DNA of 64,000 nucleotides from positions 5,326,001 to 5,390,000 of the forward strand of contig WPIO01000021.1 in NCBI GenBank assembly GCA_009760855.2. The letters run 5' to 3'. The stretch's first letter is position 1; each line of letters begins with the position of its first letter. The translations under genes and the position numbers were made by a program. The stretch comes from Cristatella mucedo (lineage: Eukaryota > Bryozoa > Phylactolaemata > Cristatellidae). The notes beneath the pieces were generated by a model. It saw only the letters and a list, made by a program, of their open reading frames with translations, ran no database searches and was not told the DNA's origin. This document shows positions 43,185-56,834 of the stretch, one piece after another.

Positions 43185-45180
43185 AAAAATGTTAATTACT
43201 ATCGGCAAGCAAATTGACTGCCTCTATTGTAAGCCCAGTGTCCTATCCCTTCTGGTAAAGACCAGGCAGGCAGAAAACTAGCGATCAAGGGCAGCCAGAG
43301 CAAGAAGGGCCAAGCAGTGCAGTGCACTGCCACTGCCAGTACCACTGCCATGGGCAGGCGCAGGGGCGGGGCTGTGCTCGGGCTACGGCACCACAGCTGC
43401 TGTAGCCCGAGGCTGGCAGCACTGGGACCTCGTATCCTGAAGGGGATTTTTCTGCACTCGTGACTGATCTCTACCAAGAACCTGTATTATGCATCCACCC
43501 ACCTTCCTCAACCGGCTAGCATTAGCTCCCGAACCCAGATCCAATGGAATACAAGCCAGCCAATGAATTGAAGCATACCAGGAAGTTCAACAGCAGAGGG
43601 TCAGTGAATTAGTGGCTGAACAGACCAGGCTGCCGGCTGTTTGTACACTGCATTCCCCTGCAGTCTGTCCAGCCTTTTTTGAGGCCTAACTGATCGTGGC
43701 AACAGGCCGATGCAGTGAGATACCACAGGGGCTAGCTAGCTGCACCTTACTACGGTGGGAGCAGTCAGGGGTAACAGCAGCACAAGCATGCAGCAGCACG
43801 TAGCAGCAGGAAGTGCAGCAGCTGCAGCAGCACGTAGCAGCAGCATGCAGCAGCTTCAATAAGCAGCAGAAGCATAAGCAGCAGCAGTCATATATGGGGA
43901 ATTTTCCACTTCCATTTACATTGTACACTTCCAAACGCTACTGCATGCCCACCCAGAGATGGGAATAAACATGATGAAGTCTAGACTGCTGAGCTCACTT
44001 CCACAAGTTTTGCGCAGCAACGCCGCATTGCCTACGTGATGCGACTCGTGCATTTCCTTTCCAGCCGACGCCCCGCACTGCAGTTCTGTGGGCTACTGAA
44101 TGTGTACCTTCTGTTCGGATGCAGCTATGCTGCTCACACTATCTTTGCTGCATGAGATGAATGCAGCTGGCTACCGAATGCTCACCGAAAGACGCTTAGA
44201 CTTTGAGCTGTGACTACTTAGACTGTGGACAGGCAGCTGGAGAAGCAGGCACCAAGCCTTGGAGGCCTTTGAGGAGTTGCTCATAGAGCACGCGCAGATG
44301 CACAGAGGGGGACACCCAGTGACCAAGCATCCGGGCTGACCACTAGATGGCAGCAGCAGCAGCAGCAGCAGCAAAGACACTGCAGAAGGCCGGCGGGCAG
44401 GTCCCACACCCACACCGCTAGCTGTCGACAGTTAGGTCGGTCGTTATTGGTGCACAGGTGCAAGGTCGAGCAACGATGACCTAGCAGAGAAGCGCCCAGC
44501 TGGCTGCCCAGCCTCCAGAACCACACGGCACTGCGGTGCCGTGACAAGAGAAGGAATGCCAAACCAAGAGGACCCAGAACCAGAACTGGGAGCCACCTAG
44601 CCAGGCACTGGTCGCCTGCTGCTCTCTCCGCCGCCGCACTGCGCTCCGCGGGTCCTGCCTGTGCCAGTTGACTGCGGTCAAATGCACTGCCCGGCTCCAA
44701 TGAGCGCACATTCAAGCTCTCGCTGCTGGCTCGTTTCAAACATCCTCGATATAGGACTCCCTGTGGAAAGGCGCACAGCAGCTGGAATGAAAGAGCAAGC
44801 GAAACATCGCCCCTGTGACTAGCTGTGGGCAGCAGCAGAGCGGAGAATTGGCGCGTCAAGGCAACAGCCACGGCTCAAATGCTGCTAATGCTTTTTTTGT
44901 TCTACAGTTCTTTAACGCACGTCAAGGGGTTTAGAAAACGGCCGACCGTGCTAGAGCCATGCGCGAGGCCGCCTCGACATAAAAGGCAAAAGGAGCCAAG
45001 AAACGGTCGCTCAATGGCAGGCGGAGCCTGCCAGTGCATCGCTGCCGGGGGCGGCGTAGGAGGGGACTGCTTTCTCTTCACGTTCGTTGGTTTTAAGTTC
45101 AACCACGAGCAGCTGTTCGCGGAGAAGGGCAGGGCCGAGGGCAGCTTAGCGATGCTCCATCTGAAGCACGAGAGGCGACA
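43185..45180. other. Receptor intron, no exon supported
   Basis: Includes gca/agc-rich patches (43775-43885) and, at 43970-44250, sequence related to the 3' end of the second LINE type at 52600-52860. The plus-strand ORF from 44825 has a hydrophobic start (MLLMLFLFYSSL) but runs into the GA repeat and is probably chance. Confidence 0.45.
44350..44373 (+). repeat. (CAG)n trinucleotide repeat
   Basis: Eight CAG/AGC units, directly visible. Confidence 0.9.
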
Positions 45181-45183
45181 GCT

Positions 45184-45185
<2 letters not shown>

Positions 45186-45240
<55 letters not shown>
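45186..45240 (+). repeat. (GA)n microsatellite
   Basis: About 27 GA units. ORFs of alternating Arg/Glu or Ser/Leu across it are artefacts. Confidence 0.95.
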
Positions 45241-45245
<5 letters not shown>

Positions 45246-45544
45246 ACAAAAAAGCAGGTCAGCGGGACGCCGATGGAGCAGGCCGATACATAAGCCCTTT
45301 TGAAAAATTAGCAAATATGGGCCAGTACCGCCATCTTCCAGCCGCAGAGGGCTGGCACAATGAGCAAAGGGAAGGACCCTGTAGGGAAAAATCGCGAAGG
45401 CTAGTGAAACCGAAAAGGCCAGTGAAAAAACGCTAGCGAACCGTGGGCAGGGCCGGTCAGCTAGGCCAATCTATAAAATAATTCACCGATGATGAAAAGG
45501 ACGTCAGGGGGTCATCCTTGTCTCAGTACGTTAAACCTAACTAG

Positions 45545-46595
45545 AGCCTCTCTCTCTCTCTCTCTGATCCAAGTTGCAGTCGGCATCGTCAAGCCAGCTG
45601 TTAATTGCAGCTCATTCGGCCAGCATCTGATTAATATGCAGCACAAGCTCGACTAAGATCCTGTTCAACTAAGTGAAGCTCAGACAATATGTAACACTGT
45701 CGTCCTAGAATCTTGGATGCACCAAGTAGGCAGGACAGCATCCGAGCAGCAGTCGGGGCTGCAGGGACGCTGACAGGAGCGCCGAGATAAACGAGATATT
45801 GACAACTGGGCCACCGAGTTACGGGACGCGGAGCTCACACGCCACGCCGCCACACACTTGGCTGCTGGCAGACGACAAGCGAAGGAGACAAGTGTCGTTG
45901 ACTGTGCAGCCAGGTCATGCAGCAGCTGATTGGCTGAATGAGCATGAGCCATGACAGCACAGGCAGATGCAGCCTGAGTTAATGAGCAAGCAAGAGTGCA
46001 AATGACCCGAAGCAGCAATGCAGCTACAGCTGAGACTCGAGCAGGCCGAGTTCAGGAGTGCAGGCAGAGGTTACGAGAGACCGAGTGGGAAGAAGGCTGG
46101 GAGGTAGGATGATCAGGTCAGCAAGGGGGCCGAGCAAACCAGAGTCGGTGCTCTCACGGTGCTCCCTCTGCTGCAGCTAAGAGGAAGCAGCCTTTATATG
46201 CTCCTTTCCAGCCTACGATAAATGCCTAGATAGAGATATTGTTACCGTGGAGTGCTATATAATTCATTAAAATTATTCTTTTATTGGGATAAAAAACCGC
46301 GAGCTTTAGCCAATACGAGCTCTTACCACGGCAGCATCATCGGCTCGTGGGAATAGGAGTCGGCCAGCCCATGCATCAGACCAGAAACAGAATCGACGAC
46401 CAGGGAAGGGGGAATCTGGTGGCAAATTCTGGCTGTGCCTAAATTAGTCCTGGATGTCTGCATGCACTATATCGAAAAATGAATTGGCAAGCCCTAAACG
46501 AGATTGCCGATTTCGGGATTGATGAGTAGTGCCTCAGATCTGGTTACTTCATATTTTTTTGCAATTCGCCTTTATTCTGGCTGTTGACAATTGTA
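45545..46595. other. Receptor intron, no exon supported
   Basis: A short (CT)n at 45546-45566. A LINE- or SINE-like 3' tail at about 46225-46285 ('gcctagatagagatattg...gtgctatataattca'). No exon supported. Confidence 0.45.
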
Positions 46596-46695
46596 GTAAT
46601 GCACTCAGGTGAGCCAGCAGTTACCGGATGATCCAGTTAACGTCATCTCATTTAGCGACATATGGAAGACTGCTAATAGACAGCTTGAGGGAGTC

Positions 46696-47017
<322 letters not shown>

Positions 47018-47019
47018 AG

Positions 47020-48360
47020 AGGAGACAGAAAGAAATGGAGGGAGATAGATAAAAAATATTAGACAGAGAGATGTGCAGAGATAGATAGACAGACAGACAA
47101 AGAACCCGACAAATAAGTAGGAATGTGAGTGAGGAGCACTAGCTCACCTTGCGCGGGTTTTTCGAGTAGCGCAGTTGACCAGCATGTTGTGCGGAGTCTC
47201 CAGCAGCGGTGGCATCTATTTGCTCCTGTCGGTTAGAAGCGAATACGATCTTATTGGGTTAGACATCGCTAAACGACAAGCGCATACCACGTTAGCAGAC
47301 AGACTGCGGTAGCGCGATTAGGGAGCACTCGGCTTAGGAAAGCAACGATGACGAAATCGGCCATGATGAAATAACATGAGCAGCTGCAGTGGTGGCATCA
47401 CGTACAGCAAAGGCAGCATCAGGTGTCGGCACATCCGGTGTCGGCACACCAAGAGCCGCAATGCAGCAAGAGAGCGATTTAAGCTAAGAAAACGGATTGT
47501 AGCCTAGTTAGAGAGCCCGACAATCACGAGAGTGAGGAGACACGCACACGTGCATGCGCACAACTGCAAGCGCATCATCGGTGGATGCACTAGCAGCACA
47601 CAAGCACAATCGGACACAGTAATGCATGGGCGTGCGAAACATTCAATAAAGCAGCATGAAAATTCCATGCATACTACAGCCTGCTAACTAGATAACGAGA
47701 CACCATTTTCCCAAATGTAACGACTGATGCACACTGCAAAGAAAAGTCGCTCTACTGCAGCATCTGCAGTTGAGCCGTCGCACCAGATAATGGCCAAAGT
47801 ATCTCCCGAAGCTGAATCCCTTATTAAGCTTAACGTGACTGAACCGATCTCAGGCACGATCACGGCCACAATTATAGCCCAACGAGCCAACTCGTGGTGA
47901 GCCCTCGGCACCGAGCCGGATGACTAGCTGCCTGCAAGGCTCATCTCTGCCACCACGAATGGAGACGGCTACATGGCTGACACTGCTGAAACAAACGGCA
48001 TTACATTATGTACTGCCGCTCAGCTACTAGTCGGCAACTAATGTCAGCTGCCACTGCACTAATGCTGGAATGCCACTGGCTTGAAGTGGCGTGCCAGCAT
48101 TAGACCCCTGATAAGCTGACGGTTAGGTCTCACCCGCACGTCAGTCACATCCGGTTGGGAAAAATTACTCCTCGGACTGAACCGGCGCAGGCAAGCAAAA
48201 TTTAGTGACAGCCAGCTCCAGTCAGTCGCCCGACGCCGCCGAGCGATGCTGCCGAGAGTCAGTGCAGCTTCGGCGTACACGGCAGTAGCAAGCAAGCAGG
48301 CAGGTAGCAGGCAGTGACTCGACTGGTCGTACGGCTAAGCCACGTCAGGCCAGAGCATCT
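47020..48360. other. Receptor intron, nothing recognised
   Basis: Mixed sequence without an exon, repeat family or RNA gene that I can support. Confidence 0.5.
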
Positions 48361-48365
48361 TTATA

Positions 48366-48503
48366 TATAATTCATTTGTATAGCGCCCCAAGAGAACTTA
48401 ATCTCTATTCAGGCACTTCACATATGCCTCGGGGCTTGAGCCCACGACCTCGGCATGACCTCGGTCGGGGGCGTGCACCTTAACCGCTGGACCAAACCAG
48501 CTC
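48366..48503 (-). mobile_element. tRNA-derived SINE, family A
   Basis: Minus strand: A box 'ggtccagcggttaaggtgcacg', B box 'gaggtcgtgggctcaagccc', then 'gaagtgcctgaatagagattaagttctcttggggcgctatacaaatgaa'. This is the compact full-length form of the family, about 138 bp. Confidence 0.85.
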
Positions 48504-48616
48504 TTTGCTGATGCTGCGCATGCTATCGTGAACCCCAATCGACGGGCTTGCCTTCCTTCGTACGGTTCCTCTCTGAAGACGTTTCCACCAAATGTATATG
48601 GATAGGGAATGTCTTT

Positions 48617-48757
48617 CCATTGGTTTTGCCCAGTGGTTAAGGTGCTCATCCCATCTTACCAAGGTCATGGGCTCGAGCCCCGTGGCACATGTGAAGCGCC
48701 CAAATAGAGATTGCGTTTTCTTAGGGCACTACACAAATGAATTACATTTCTTTTATT
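48617..48757 (+). mobile_element. tRNA-derived SINE, family A
   Basis: A box 'tgcccagtggttaaggtgctc', B-box region 'ggtcatgggctcgagcccc', then 'gcgcccaaatagagattgcgttttcttagggcactac' and a T-rich end. Lies about 110 bp from an inverted copy of the same family. Confidence 0.85.
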
Positions 48758-48876
48758 GTGGGTTTAACCACCACTTTCCCTGACCCTGGCCGGTAGCTCA
48801 GCTCACTGCCACAGAGCCATGGGGAATATTTTAGAAATCCGGTTTCTTCGCCTTAATAAATACAGGGTTTACATTC

Positions 48877-48877
48877 A

Positions 48878-48931
<54 letters not shown>
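48877..48931 (+). repeat. (TA)n(TG)n(TA)n microsatellite
   Basis: About 14 TG units flanked on both sides by TA units. Confidence 0.95.
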
Positions 48932-48942
48932 GAATGCATATA

Positions 48943-49275
48943 TAATAATAATAATAATGCACTTGATAAAGTGCCCTTGGAGAACTAAATCTCTTTCTAG
49001 GCGCTTTGCATTTGCTGCAAAGGGAAATGCAATTGAATGGTGAGTAATATCATGCTTGATAAACAACATGGATAACATGGTTAGGGGTGACATGCACAGG
49101 GTCAGCATGCAAATGTGGTTAGTGGCAGCATGCACAGTGTCAGCACGCATAACCACATCAAGGACGAATCGCAGGGACCCACTAAATGCTGTCCTAAAAA
49201 GGTGTTTTTAAGTTCTTTTTAAATGTGGTCAAGTCAGGGGATGTTCTGACGAAAGTCGGGAGGGAGTTTGAATGT
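48943..49275 (-). mobile_element. LINE 3'-end fragment
   Basis: (TAA)n tail at 48943-48957, LINE 3' UTR, and the last 30 codons of the ORF up to about 49275. Truncated there. Confidence 0.9.
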
Positions 49276-49510
49276 AGGTCCTTCAATAACTCCACAAAAC
49301 CATTAAGACTAAGTGGGCGCTACGGTGGAGAATATTCTATAGGGCACTCATCAGCTTTCAATGTGCTCACTGTAGCCAACAGAATCTATCTCACACAACA
49401 AAGAGAAAGTGAGAAGCATAGCTGAGTCAGGGGACAGTCGAGGGAGTAAGTAGCATGGAAGCAGCAGCTTAGAACGGCTGGAAAGGATGTGCTAAATTAG
49501 GCGGCAGGAT

Positions 49511-50325
49511 AGTATAATAATAATAATGTACTTGATAAAGTGCCCTTGGAGAACTCAATCTCTTTCTAGGCGCTTTACATTTGCTGCAAAGAGAACCGCG
49601 ATTGAATGGTGAGTAATATCATGCTTGATAAACAACATGAATAGCATGGTTAAGGGTGACACGCACAGGGTCAGCATGCAAGTGTGGTTAGTGGCACCAT
49701 GCACAGTGTCAGCACGCCTAAACACATGGAGGACGAATCACAGGGACCCACTAAATGCTGTCCTAAATAGGTGTTTTTAAGTTCTTTTTAAACGTGGTCA
49801 ATTCAGGGGATGTTGTGATGCTAGTCGGGAGGGAGTTCTAGGCTTTGGGAGCATACGAACTAGATGCACGGTCTCCAAAGGATTTGAGGTTTGCACGAGG
49901 TATTGGTAAACTGCTGGATTCCGAAAAGCGGGTGGTACGATGCTTGGCCTGGTGGGGGAGTAGATCTGAGAGATAAGCTGGAGCCAAAGAATGAAGGGAT
50001 CTCAAAGTGAGCGACAAAACCTTGAAGTCGATCCGTTGATTGACTGGTAGCCAGTGTAGGTCGGCGAGAAGTGGTGTGATGTGGCAACTGCGATGCTCAC
50101 GACAGACAAGCCTAGCTGCAGTTTTGCACCAGCTGTAATCGCCTGATTGCACATGCCGGTAGGCCAGCAAGCAGTGAGTTACAGAAATCAAGACGGTATG
50201 TCACAAATGCATGGATCAACTTAAACGTGGTATCCATATCTAAACAAGCCCGAATTTTAGCAATGTTATGTAGCTGAAAGTAGGCAGACTTGATTGTGGA
50301 GCTGATGTGGTCGTCTAACTATATC
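49511..50325 (-). mobile_element. LINE 3' half, 5'-truncated
   Basis: (TAA)n tail at 49513-49524, 3' UTR and about 190 codons of the ORF C-terminus (HITPLLADLHWLPVNQRIDF, PAYLSDLLPHQAKHRTTRF), truncated at about 50325. A TGCAG/CCTA-rich 230-bp spacer separates it from the previous copy, so these are two insertions. Confidence 0.9.
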
Positions 50326-50902
50326 ATTGTGCAAGATTTGTCGACGTGATTTCCACAATCACAGGCCCCACAATACAAGCTTCGGTTGCCAACGGTCAAT
50401 AGGCAAAAGAATGGAATAGCCAATCAATTGTTTGTCCATGAAAAACCTGAGGGCATGACGAAGCTGAAACTGGTGCAGCAGTTCAGCTAGCTTTGCAGGT
50501 GTTAAGCCATGGAGGCCTCGTGGATCAAGCTCAGAATATCGCTCGGTATTCATTTGTTGACCGGCTATGACACATTACAGCTCCTTCAGCAAGGAGCTAC
50601 TCGGCTGAATTTCTTGGTTGGTAACCGTTCTTGCAGCCATATTCAACATAGCTTTTAGTGGTTTATTGGCTTTTTGGTTTTAGGTAGCCTAGCCAACACG
50701 GAATTGCGGTAATCCAGCCTAGACAGAATCAGGGAGCTAGTTAGATCTCAAGCCAGCGATTGCGGCAGGTAGTACCTAATCATGGACAAGGATCGAACAT
50801 GATGACTATCTGTGGAAGCAGTCTTTAGAATGAAGCTTTTAAATGTCCAGCAGTCGCCAAATATGATACATAAATTAGGAGCACATAATGACGAAGCCCC
50901 TG

Positions 50903-50945
50903 ACGGCGCTATACAAATGAATTATATTTATTTACCGTTTGCAAG
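50903..50945 (+). mobile_element. Isolated SINE family-A tail
   Basis: 'ggcgctatacaaatgaattatatttattta' is the terminal segment of family-A SINEs; the body is missing. Confidence 0.5.
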
Positions 50946-51164
50946 AGGCAAGCCTCCTAGTACAATCATTCGTTTAGGATGTCCCATAAGAAAGAGCTAT
51001 ATTTTATCATCAGTTAGCTCAACAACATTGGCCGACATACACGATATCATGTTTGCAGAGAAAGCATTCGATTTATCAGTCACAACAGCTGATGCTGGCG
51101 TTTAAAATGCCAAGCATAGCAGCATGGCATCGGCATAGAAATGTTAGCCAATGCTATGGGCCCA

Positions 51165-52865
51165 TAACTAGAGTCGATACCCGGAAGCTTATAAAAGCCA
51201 GGGCTCTTTTTTTCACACGAAAACTGAAGTCCTGCAAGTCAAAACCAAAACAGATTTTTAAGATAGTTAACAATTTGCTGGCCAATTCTGAGAGGTCTTA
51301 CTCCTCGGATATTAACGACTCGGCCGACAGGTTTTCAGTCTTCTTTACTAAAAAATCGTGCACATTCGTGCCTTTATAAAACTCCCCCCCACTAAAGCAA
51401 TTGTCGAATCGAAACATGTGACCTTCCTTAAGAGATTTTCCGAGGTTTTTGCAGGCCATGTGGATACCTTAATTAGGTCTAGTAAAAAGAGCTCGTCTCC
51501 TGATTAACTTAGCCCAGCCATAACTGAGATTTGTAATGCTACTCTGAAAAAAGGGGGTTGTACCTTCAAATTGGCGATCGCTAGGCAGATACTAAAAAAC
51601 CTTGGATTAGATTTAGAGGTCCTTGCAGACTATCGCCTAGTTTCACTTTTTCCTTGTTTGTCAAAGATTTATGAAAACGTTGTGGCTAAAAAGCTTGTTG
51701 CAAAAATTGGAAAGAATGCATTTTCAGAAAAATTTCAGTCTGGGTTCAAGCTGCAGCACGCCACTGAAACTGCTCTCCGTGTCACCAGCGATATCCTATG
51801 TAGCAATGACGACAGGAATGTCACTGCCCTAGCGCTGCTAGATCTGTCAGCTGCCTTCACTTTTATACTGACAGTACTCAGCTGTATTCGTCATTTACAC
51901 CTTCGGAATCTTCTGAAGTGAATGATATACTGAATGCTGGCCTTGGAAGCATTCAATCCTGAATGTCCGCAAATTTCCTTAAATGAAAGGACAACACAAC
52001 GACACTGCTATTCATAGGACACCTCAAGCATGTGGCTGGGCTAGAAGACTTTCCCCTTCGTAGGTGATGTTGTGCGACCATCATCGTGTGCTTGGAATTT
52101 AACTGTCGATTTTGACAGCCACCTAAATTTTGAAAGCTTTGCTAAGAAGACTGCTTTTATAGCTATCTATCACATCTGATCCCTATCTCAGATTAGGAGC
52201 TGTCTTCCATGGTGGCTTGCCAAAAATTTTACTAGCTCTTTAGTTCTGTCTCGGCTAGATTATTGCAAGTCTATTTTGGCTGGTCTACCGAAAAAAGCCA
52301 CTGGGCCACTGAAGCTGGTGATGAATTTGGCTGCAAGGCTAGTTTACAAATCCCAGAGGTTTGACCATGTCTCACCTTTGCTGAAAGAGCTTGGATGGCT
52401 GCCAGTTGATCAATAGATACAGAGTAAAATTCTTATGCTGACCCACAAGGCCTGCCACAGCTTGGCTCCATCATACCTAGCTGAACTGCTGAACCAGTTT
52501 CAGCATCCTCGTGCCCTCAGGTCCTCATGGACAATAAATTAGCTGTTCCCCTCTCTGTCTTAAGACTGTTGGCGACAAAAGCTTTTGTTCTTTGCAGATT
52601 CAAGACTGTGGAACTCACTTCCACAATTCTTATGTAACGACATCTACTCTCCTGCTGCCGACTATGGCACATTTTTTCCAGCCGTCCCGAGCTGCTACTT
52701 CAATGCTACTCACTACCCCAACTGCTCTCCTGACTCAGCTATGCTTCCCACCTTTTCTTTGTTGCAGGAGATGAAGTCTATTGGCTACCTAATGTGTACC
52801 GAAAGCTGCTTAGGTTCTCTGAGTGCGCTGTGCAAACTCTCCTGTGCAACACCAATATAGTCTTA
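51165..52865 (+). mobile_element. Second LINE type, degraded
   Basis: Reverse-transcriptase traces distinct from copies 1 and 2: KSKPKQIFKIVNNLLANSER, DYRLVSLFPCLSKIYENVV, FQSGFKLQHATETALRVTSD, LLDLSAAFTF. The catalytic core after AAF is deleted, then decayed C-terminal text (KKATGPLKLVMN-like, LAPSYLAELL) and an end near 52860. Related non-LTR group, older, no intact frame. Confidence 0.75.
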
Positions 52866-52869
52866 GTGG

Positions 52870-54795
52870 CTTTGAGGACTTACAGATGGAGATACATTAC
52901 ATAACACGAGATTTCCGAGAGGCTGCCCATAAAGAGAGAAAAGCAAAGAGATGAGAATCTTATGGCACTCTGCAGGTGACTCATCAGCCGAAGGAGACTT
53001 GACTACCAAACTACATGGACTAGACACAATCGGAAGAGTATGATTCGAACAACGGCACAGCATCAGCCGGATGGATCGTTGCTCTCAATTGTTCAAGTAG
53101 GATCAAGAGTGACGAATTCCACCAATAAATAGAGCGAGACCAAGGCAGTGACATTGCCATCATCGTTGTAACCCAGAATGTCGTAGCTCAAACGGGGAGT
53201 GCAATTTCAATGGATAGGCCCCTTTTACGAGCCATGATGACAATTCATAAAAAACACGGGAAATTTCTTAAAAGAAATGCAGGTTTCAGCTGAATGCTTG
53301 AATTCAGCAGAAAGAGCTACGAAGGCACAACTAAGTGCAATTTATCAACCACAGAGGCAGCAACGTATCAGTCACTTAGCCAATATCCAGGGGATGAGAA
53401 TGCTCAGCTTCATGAAGCAATAAATTCACCATTGTATAACTGTGTCTAGGATCAGACTGGTACAAGTGCAGTTTTCGAGTGAAAGAAGAAGCTATGGCAT
53501 TTCTAAACTTCTAGATGTAGACACGGATGTAGTCTGAGCTTAGCTATATCGGTGCCTGACCCAGAGCACTTAAAACGTTGTTCAAGCCTGGGCCCTATGC
53601 GGGGCATTTTGAGAAATTATTTGATTGAATAGAAATGTGTCTCTTTGGCTACATACACAGACGGTCTTGAGGGAAGCATGGTCCTTGACTATGGCTGTCG
53701 GCAGAGTCTGGATGCAGATCAAGAAGACCTGTATCGCTAGTGATTTAAAAATTTTTCAATATCAATGCTCTGCTCAAGAGAAGTTCGGAGGATTAAACCA
53801 GCACACACAAGCTCGTTATTTTTTTCTGATTTCGGTTGAGAAAGCTTTTCTGTAAATATCCATGATTGCAAAATATTAAGTTGAAGGACGTTTGATAACA
53901 CATAAAGCAAAATTAATCCCACCAACATCAGAAGTGATACGTTGCAGTGGTGTGCAAGCAGAGCTGAATTCATATTTGAAATTTCACATTGATCCATGAA
54001 GTATCGGCTGAGTTATGAGATTTGAAAAGCACTAAGCGATATTGTAAATGAAACTATTTAAAGTCACAAGGATGTACCTTAACAAGCTGCAAACATGTAC
54101 CTCAATGTACCAAGGTTCAATATGTTAGGATGCAAGTCACATTTGATGCCGAGATCGGTAAATTTGTTTGTTATATATTGCTTCCGGTCTAATTCCGGGT
54201 AAGATATTGTTAGCATACTAATTTTTTAATGCTTTCCTTGTATTTGGAAATCATCAAAACTTCAGATCCCATTTCTAACACGACTGTCTTTTGAAGGTAC
54301 CCCAAACAAATATGCAACTGCTAAGCCAATCTTGTCAGTATGTTCTCGACATACACCTTTAACGAGTTCTGGGCTCTGTCGTGCTGTCTGCTATATGGAT
54401 CCATTAATGCCGAGAGCAGGCAATGTACCAAGAAGCAATGCAAAAGATATCATGTCACACGTGCAAGGCGCCAACAGGACTGGGACTAGAGCAAAACAGC
54501 ACATATCGGCAAACTCGAGACGATTCCACAAGGAGCGCTAGGCCTCATCTTTCAATTTCGAGGAGGCAGAAATCATGGGTTAGGAATGGGACTGGTTGGA
54601 GGATGGTCGGGGGGGGGGTAGGTCTGCAGGCCGACGTCGGACAGGCCCCCTCCAAGAGGTCGGAATATTACCTTCCGAGAGCTAGCTGAATGGCTCCATG
54701 ATCCGAGCAGTTTACAGGGGACAGCTACTTATAAGTAAATGCATGCACACTGCCGGGCCTGCAAATGATATGCTCAGTTCCTCGGCACTGCTTTG
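52870..54795. other. Receptor intron, nothing recognised
   Basis: AT-richer stretches around 53730-54300 and a G-run at 54609-54617. No exon supported. Confidence 0.5.
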
Positions 54796-54802
54796 CTGTC
54801 AC

Positions 54803-55042
54803 CTTATCCTGTCCTTGGCTGTCATCTAGCCGCTTCTGCCTGCATTGCCGCAGCCAATGCCTGAACCACAGGAAGTACACGGCAAGTGCAACTCCGATGA
54901 CGACCAGAGGCACGACGACGGCAGCTGCTATCACGCCGGCATTGGTGCCCTCGTTGGCCGAGGTAGTGCTGATCTGATTCGTGGAAACAGATGACCCTGT
55001 CGTCAAAGTGACGCCAGTCTTCGATGAGTTAGTAGTTGTGTC
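54803..55042 (-). CDS. Receptor stalk and transmembrane exon
   Basis: A 240-nt exon (80 codons, phase 0 at both ends) between acceptor ttgcag (AG at 55044-55043) and donor AAG|GTGACA. It encodes a Thr/Ser/Asn-rich stalk (DTTTNSSKTGVTLTTGSS), then the membrane segment VIAAAVVVPLVVIGVALAVY with FLWF, a basic stop-transfer (RHWLRQCRQKR) and LDDSQGQDK. This is a clear type I membrane-protein juxtamembrane exon. It is read with the tyrosine-rich tail exon downstream and the signal-peptide exon upstream. Confidence 0.75.
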
Positions 55043-55049
55043 CTGCAAT

Positions 55050-56830
55050 CACCCACACTGCTGACTGACTAATCGCGACCAAGCTGTGTAAGCAGAGTAC
55101 GTGACAAGCAAATGCACAATTCGTTCACGATGCACACACAGGCCCGAACGCACACTTGTACCCACGAGAACGTGCATGCCTACGGATAGATTGGCATTGG
55201 TGAGAAACCTAAATCGTAGCAAACGGCTTTGACGATGCATCGTCAAAGGTCATGGTCAGTTATTGTAACACGGCACAAGTGGTGGGGGAGCTCCCAAAGC
55301 TAAATCAGGTCGCATGGTGGCACGAAGAGGACTTGCTGCATCTCTTTCGAGCGCCACTCAAATGTATTACAACACCTCTGCACAATCTACTTAGCATCTT
55401 ACAAAAATGACGTGCGATTTTTTGCCTAACGCATTTTTTTAGAAAGCACTGCTATGGGTGCACTGAAGCTCGGCAGCCGATATTTGTAGCCAGGCAGTTG
55501 TCAGATTCAGGGCTGAGCTTGTGTTGAAATCAAAACGGCTAAACACTGTTGTGAAGTGGGCCTCGGCCTCATCGGCTACACTATTGCTTGGAATTGAGGA
55601 CCAGCTTCGGCATGCATGACTAGGCCAGGAAAGCACCCAGTAGCAGTCAACCAGGGCTGCTCCAGCTTGGCTTTAACAGCAGCTGACTAATAGCCTCCGG
55701 ATTCCAAAACTAAGGCAACCGACTTGGCATTTCAGGAAAAACCCAAGACGTTGGACATCGGAATGATGGCTGCTTGGAGGGGGAGATTGGTCATCAGAAA
55801 TGGACACAGTGAGTCACTTGTTTTTACAAACCCTTCGAAGAGATCATTCACAAGATAGCTGTTTTGCAACAGTTTAAAATGAAGGTTGGCTGGTTGGCTA
55901 GTGTCAGCTGGATTACAAAGCCAGCCTTGCCACCAAATGCTAAGAGATTTGGCCCCCCATTACTATAGGGCAAGAAGACCTTAGCAAACCAATCCCTGGC
56001 TCTTCTTCATATGCTGCAGCATCTGCCCAACATTTCCCCAGTATTGTACTCTGAGACATCTTTCGTTAAAATCAGCCGGATTGCAAAATATGATTGCAGC
56101 TCTGCCGACTTTCATTCGGGATTAAGTCACACCCCGTCATCCCTCAGTTCCAGTTGCTATCCAACTAACTGGCAGCTCGGTTTCATAAAATGGGGGATGG
56201 TATCTCTCATACAAGCTGCCACAATAACCGTGTGGGCGTTGCTAGGAATAAGCCAAGGCAGGCCACACCTCGACCTTACCAGAGGCAGCAAGAAGGTTGA
56301 ATATCAGGCACCCAAACACTCGATAGGCCCTTTTAGGTCGGTGGAGGTGGGAGCAGGGCCGGTCGGTCAGTCCACTTGAGCCGAAGCTGGGCATTAGCAG
56401 CCCTAGGTGCTATTATGACTACCCTGTTCAGCCTCATGTCTGGGTTTAACAAGTGGGGTTAGTCATCGAGTGGGGTCGTGGCTATGAACCTAATCTCGGA
56501 CAGGGTCGGTAACTCTGGTCGTTCGTAAGCAGCGTCGCGATGGTTTCCCAGATGGCACTCTACGAAAATTTTTAATTTATTGCCGAGCATGGCAAAAATC
56601 GCAAAAAAGCATTCCTGCATTAAATAAATGGAATAAAATACTGAACGATGTTTAGCATGCTTCTCTACTCATGAAGGATTAGCTTGATTTTTCATCCATT
56701 GCAATCTAATGGCACCTTGTTTGCTTGCAGCTTTGAGCCTTAGTTTAGGGCTCAGTAAATTGGTTTGAATTATTTTACTTTCCGGAGCTTTTTGGAAACC
56801 TGTAACAGCCAGTCCATTAAAAAGATTTAT
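55050..56830. other. Receptor intron, no exon supported
   Basis: I looked for ectodomain exons here. The minus frame at 55439-55580 (HFTTVFSRFDFNTSSALNLT) is protein-like but lacks a convincing donor. Confidence 0.45.
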
Positions 56831-56834
56831 TCCA

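Noticed and set aside
44825-45436. 203-codon ORF with hydrophobic start
   Set aside because: It depends on an Arg/Glu alternation from the (GA)n repeat, and has no conserved motifs or splice support.
55439-55636. Possible ectodomain exon of the receptor
   Set aside because: The frame reads plausibly but there is no matching splice donor in the correct phase.
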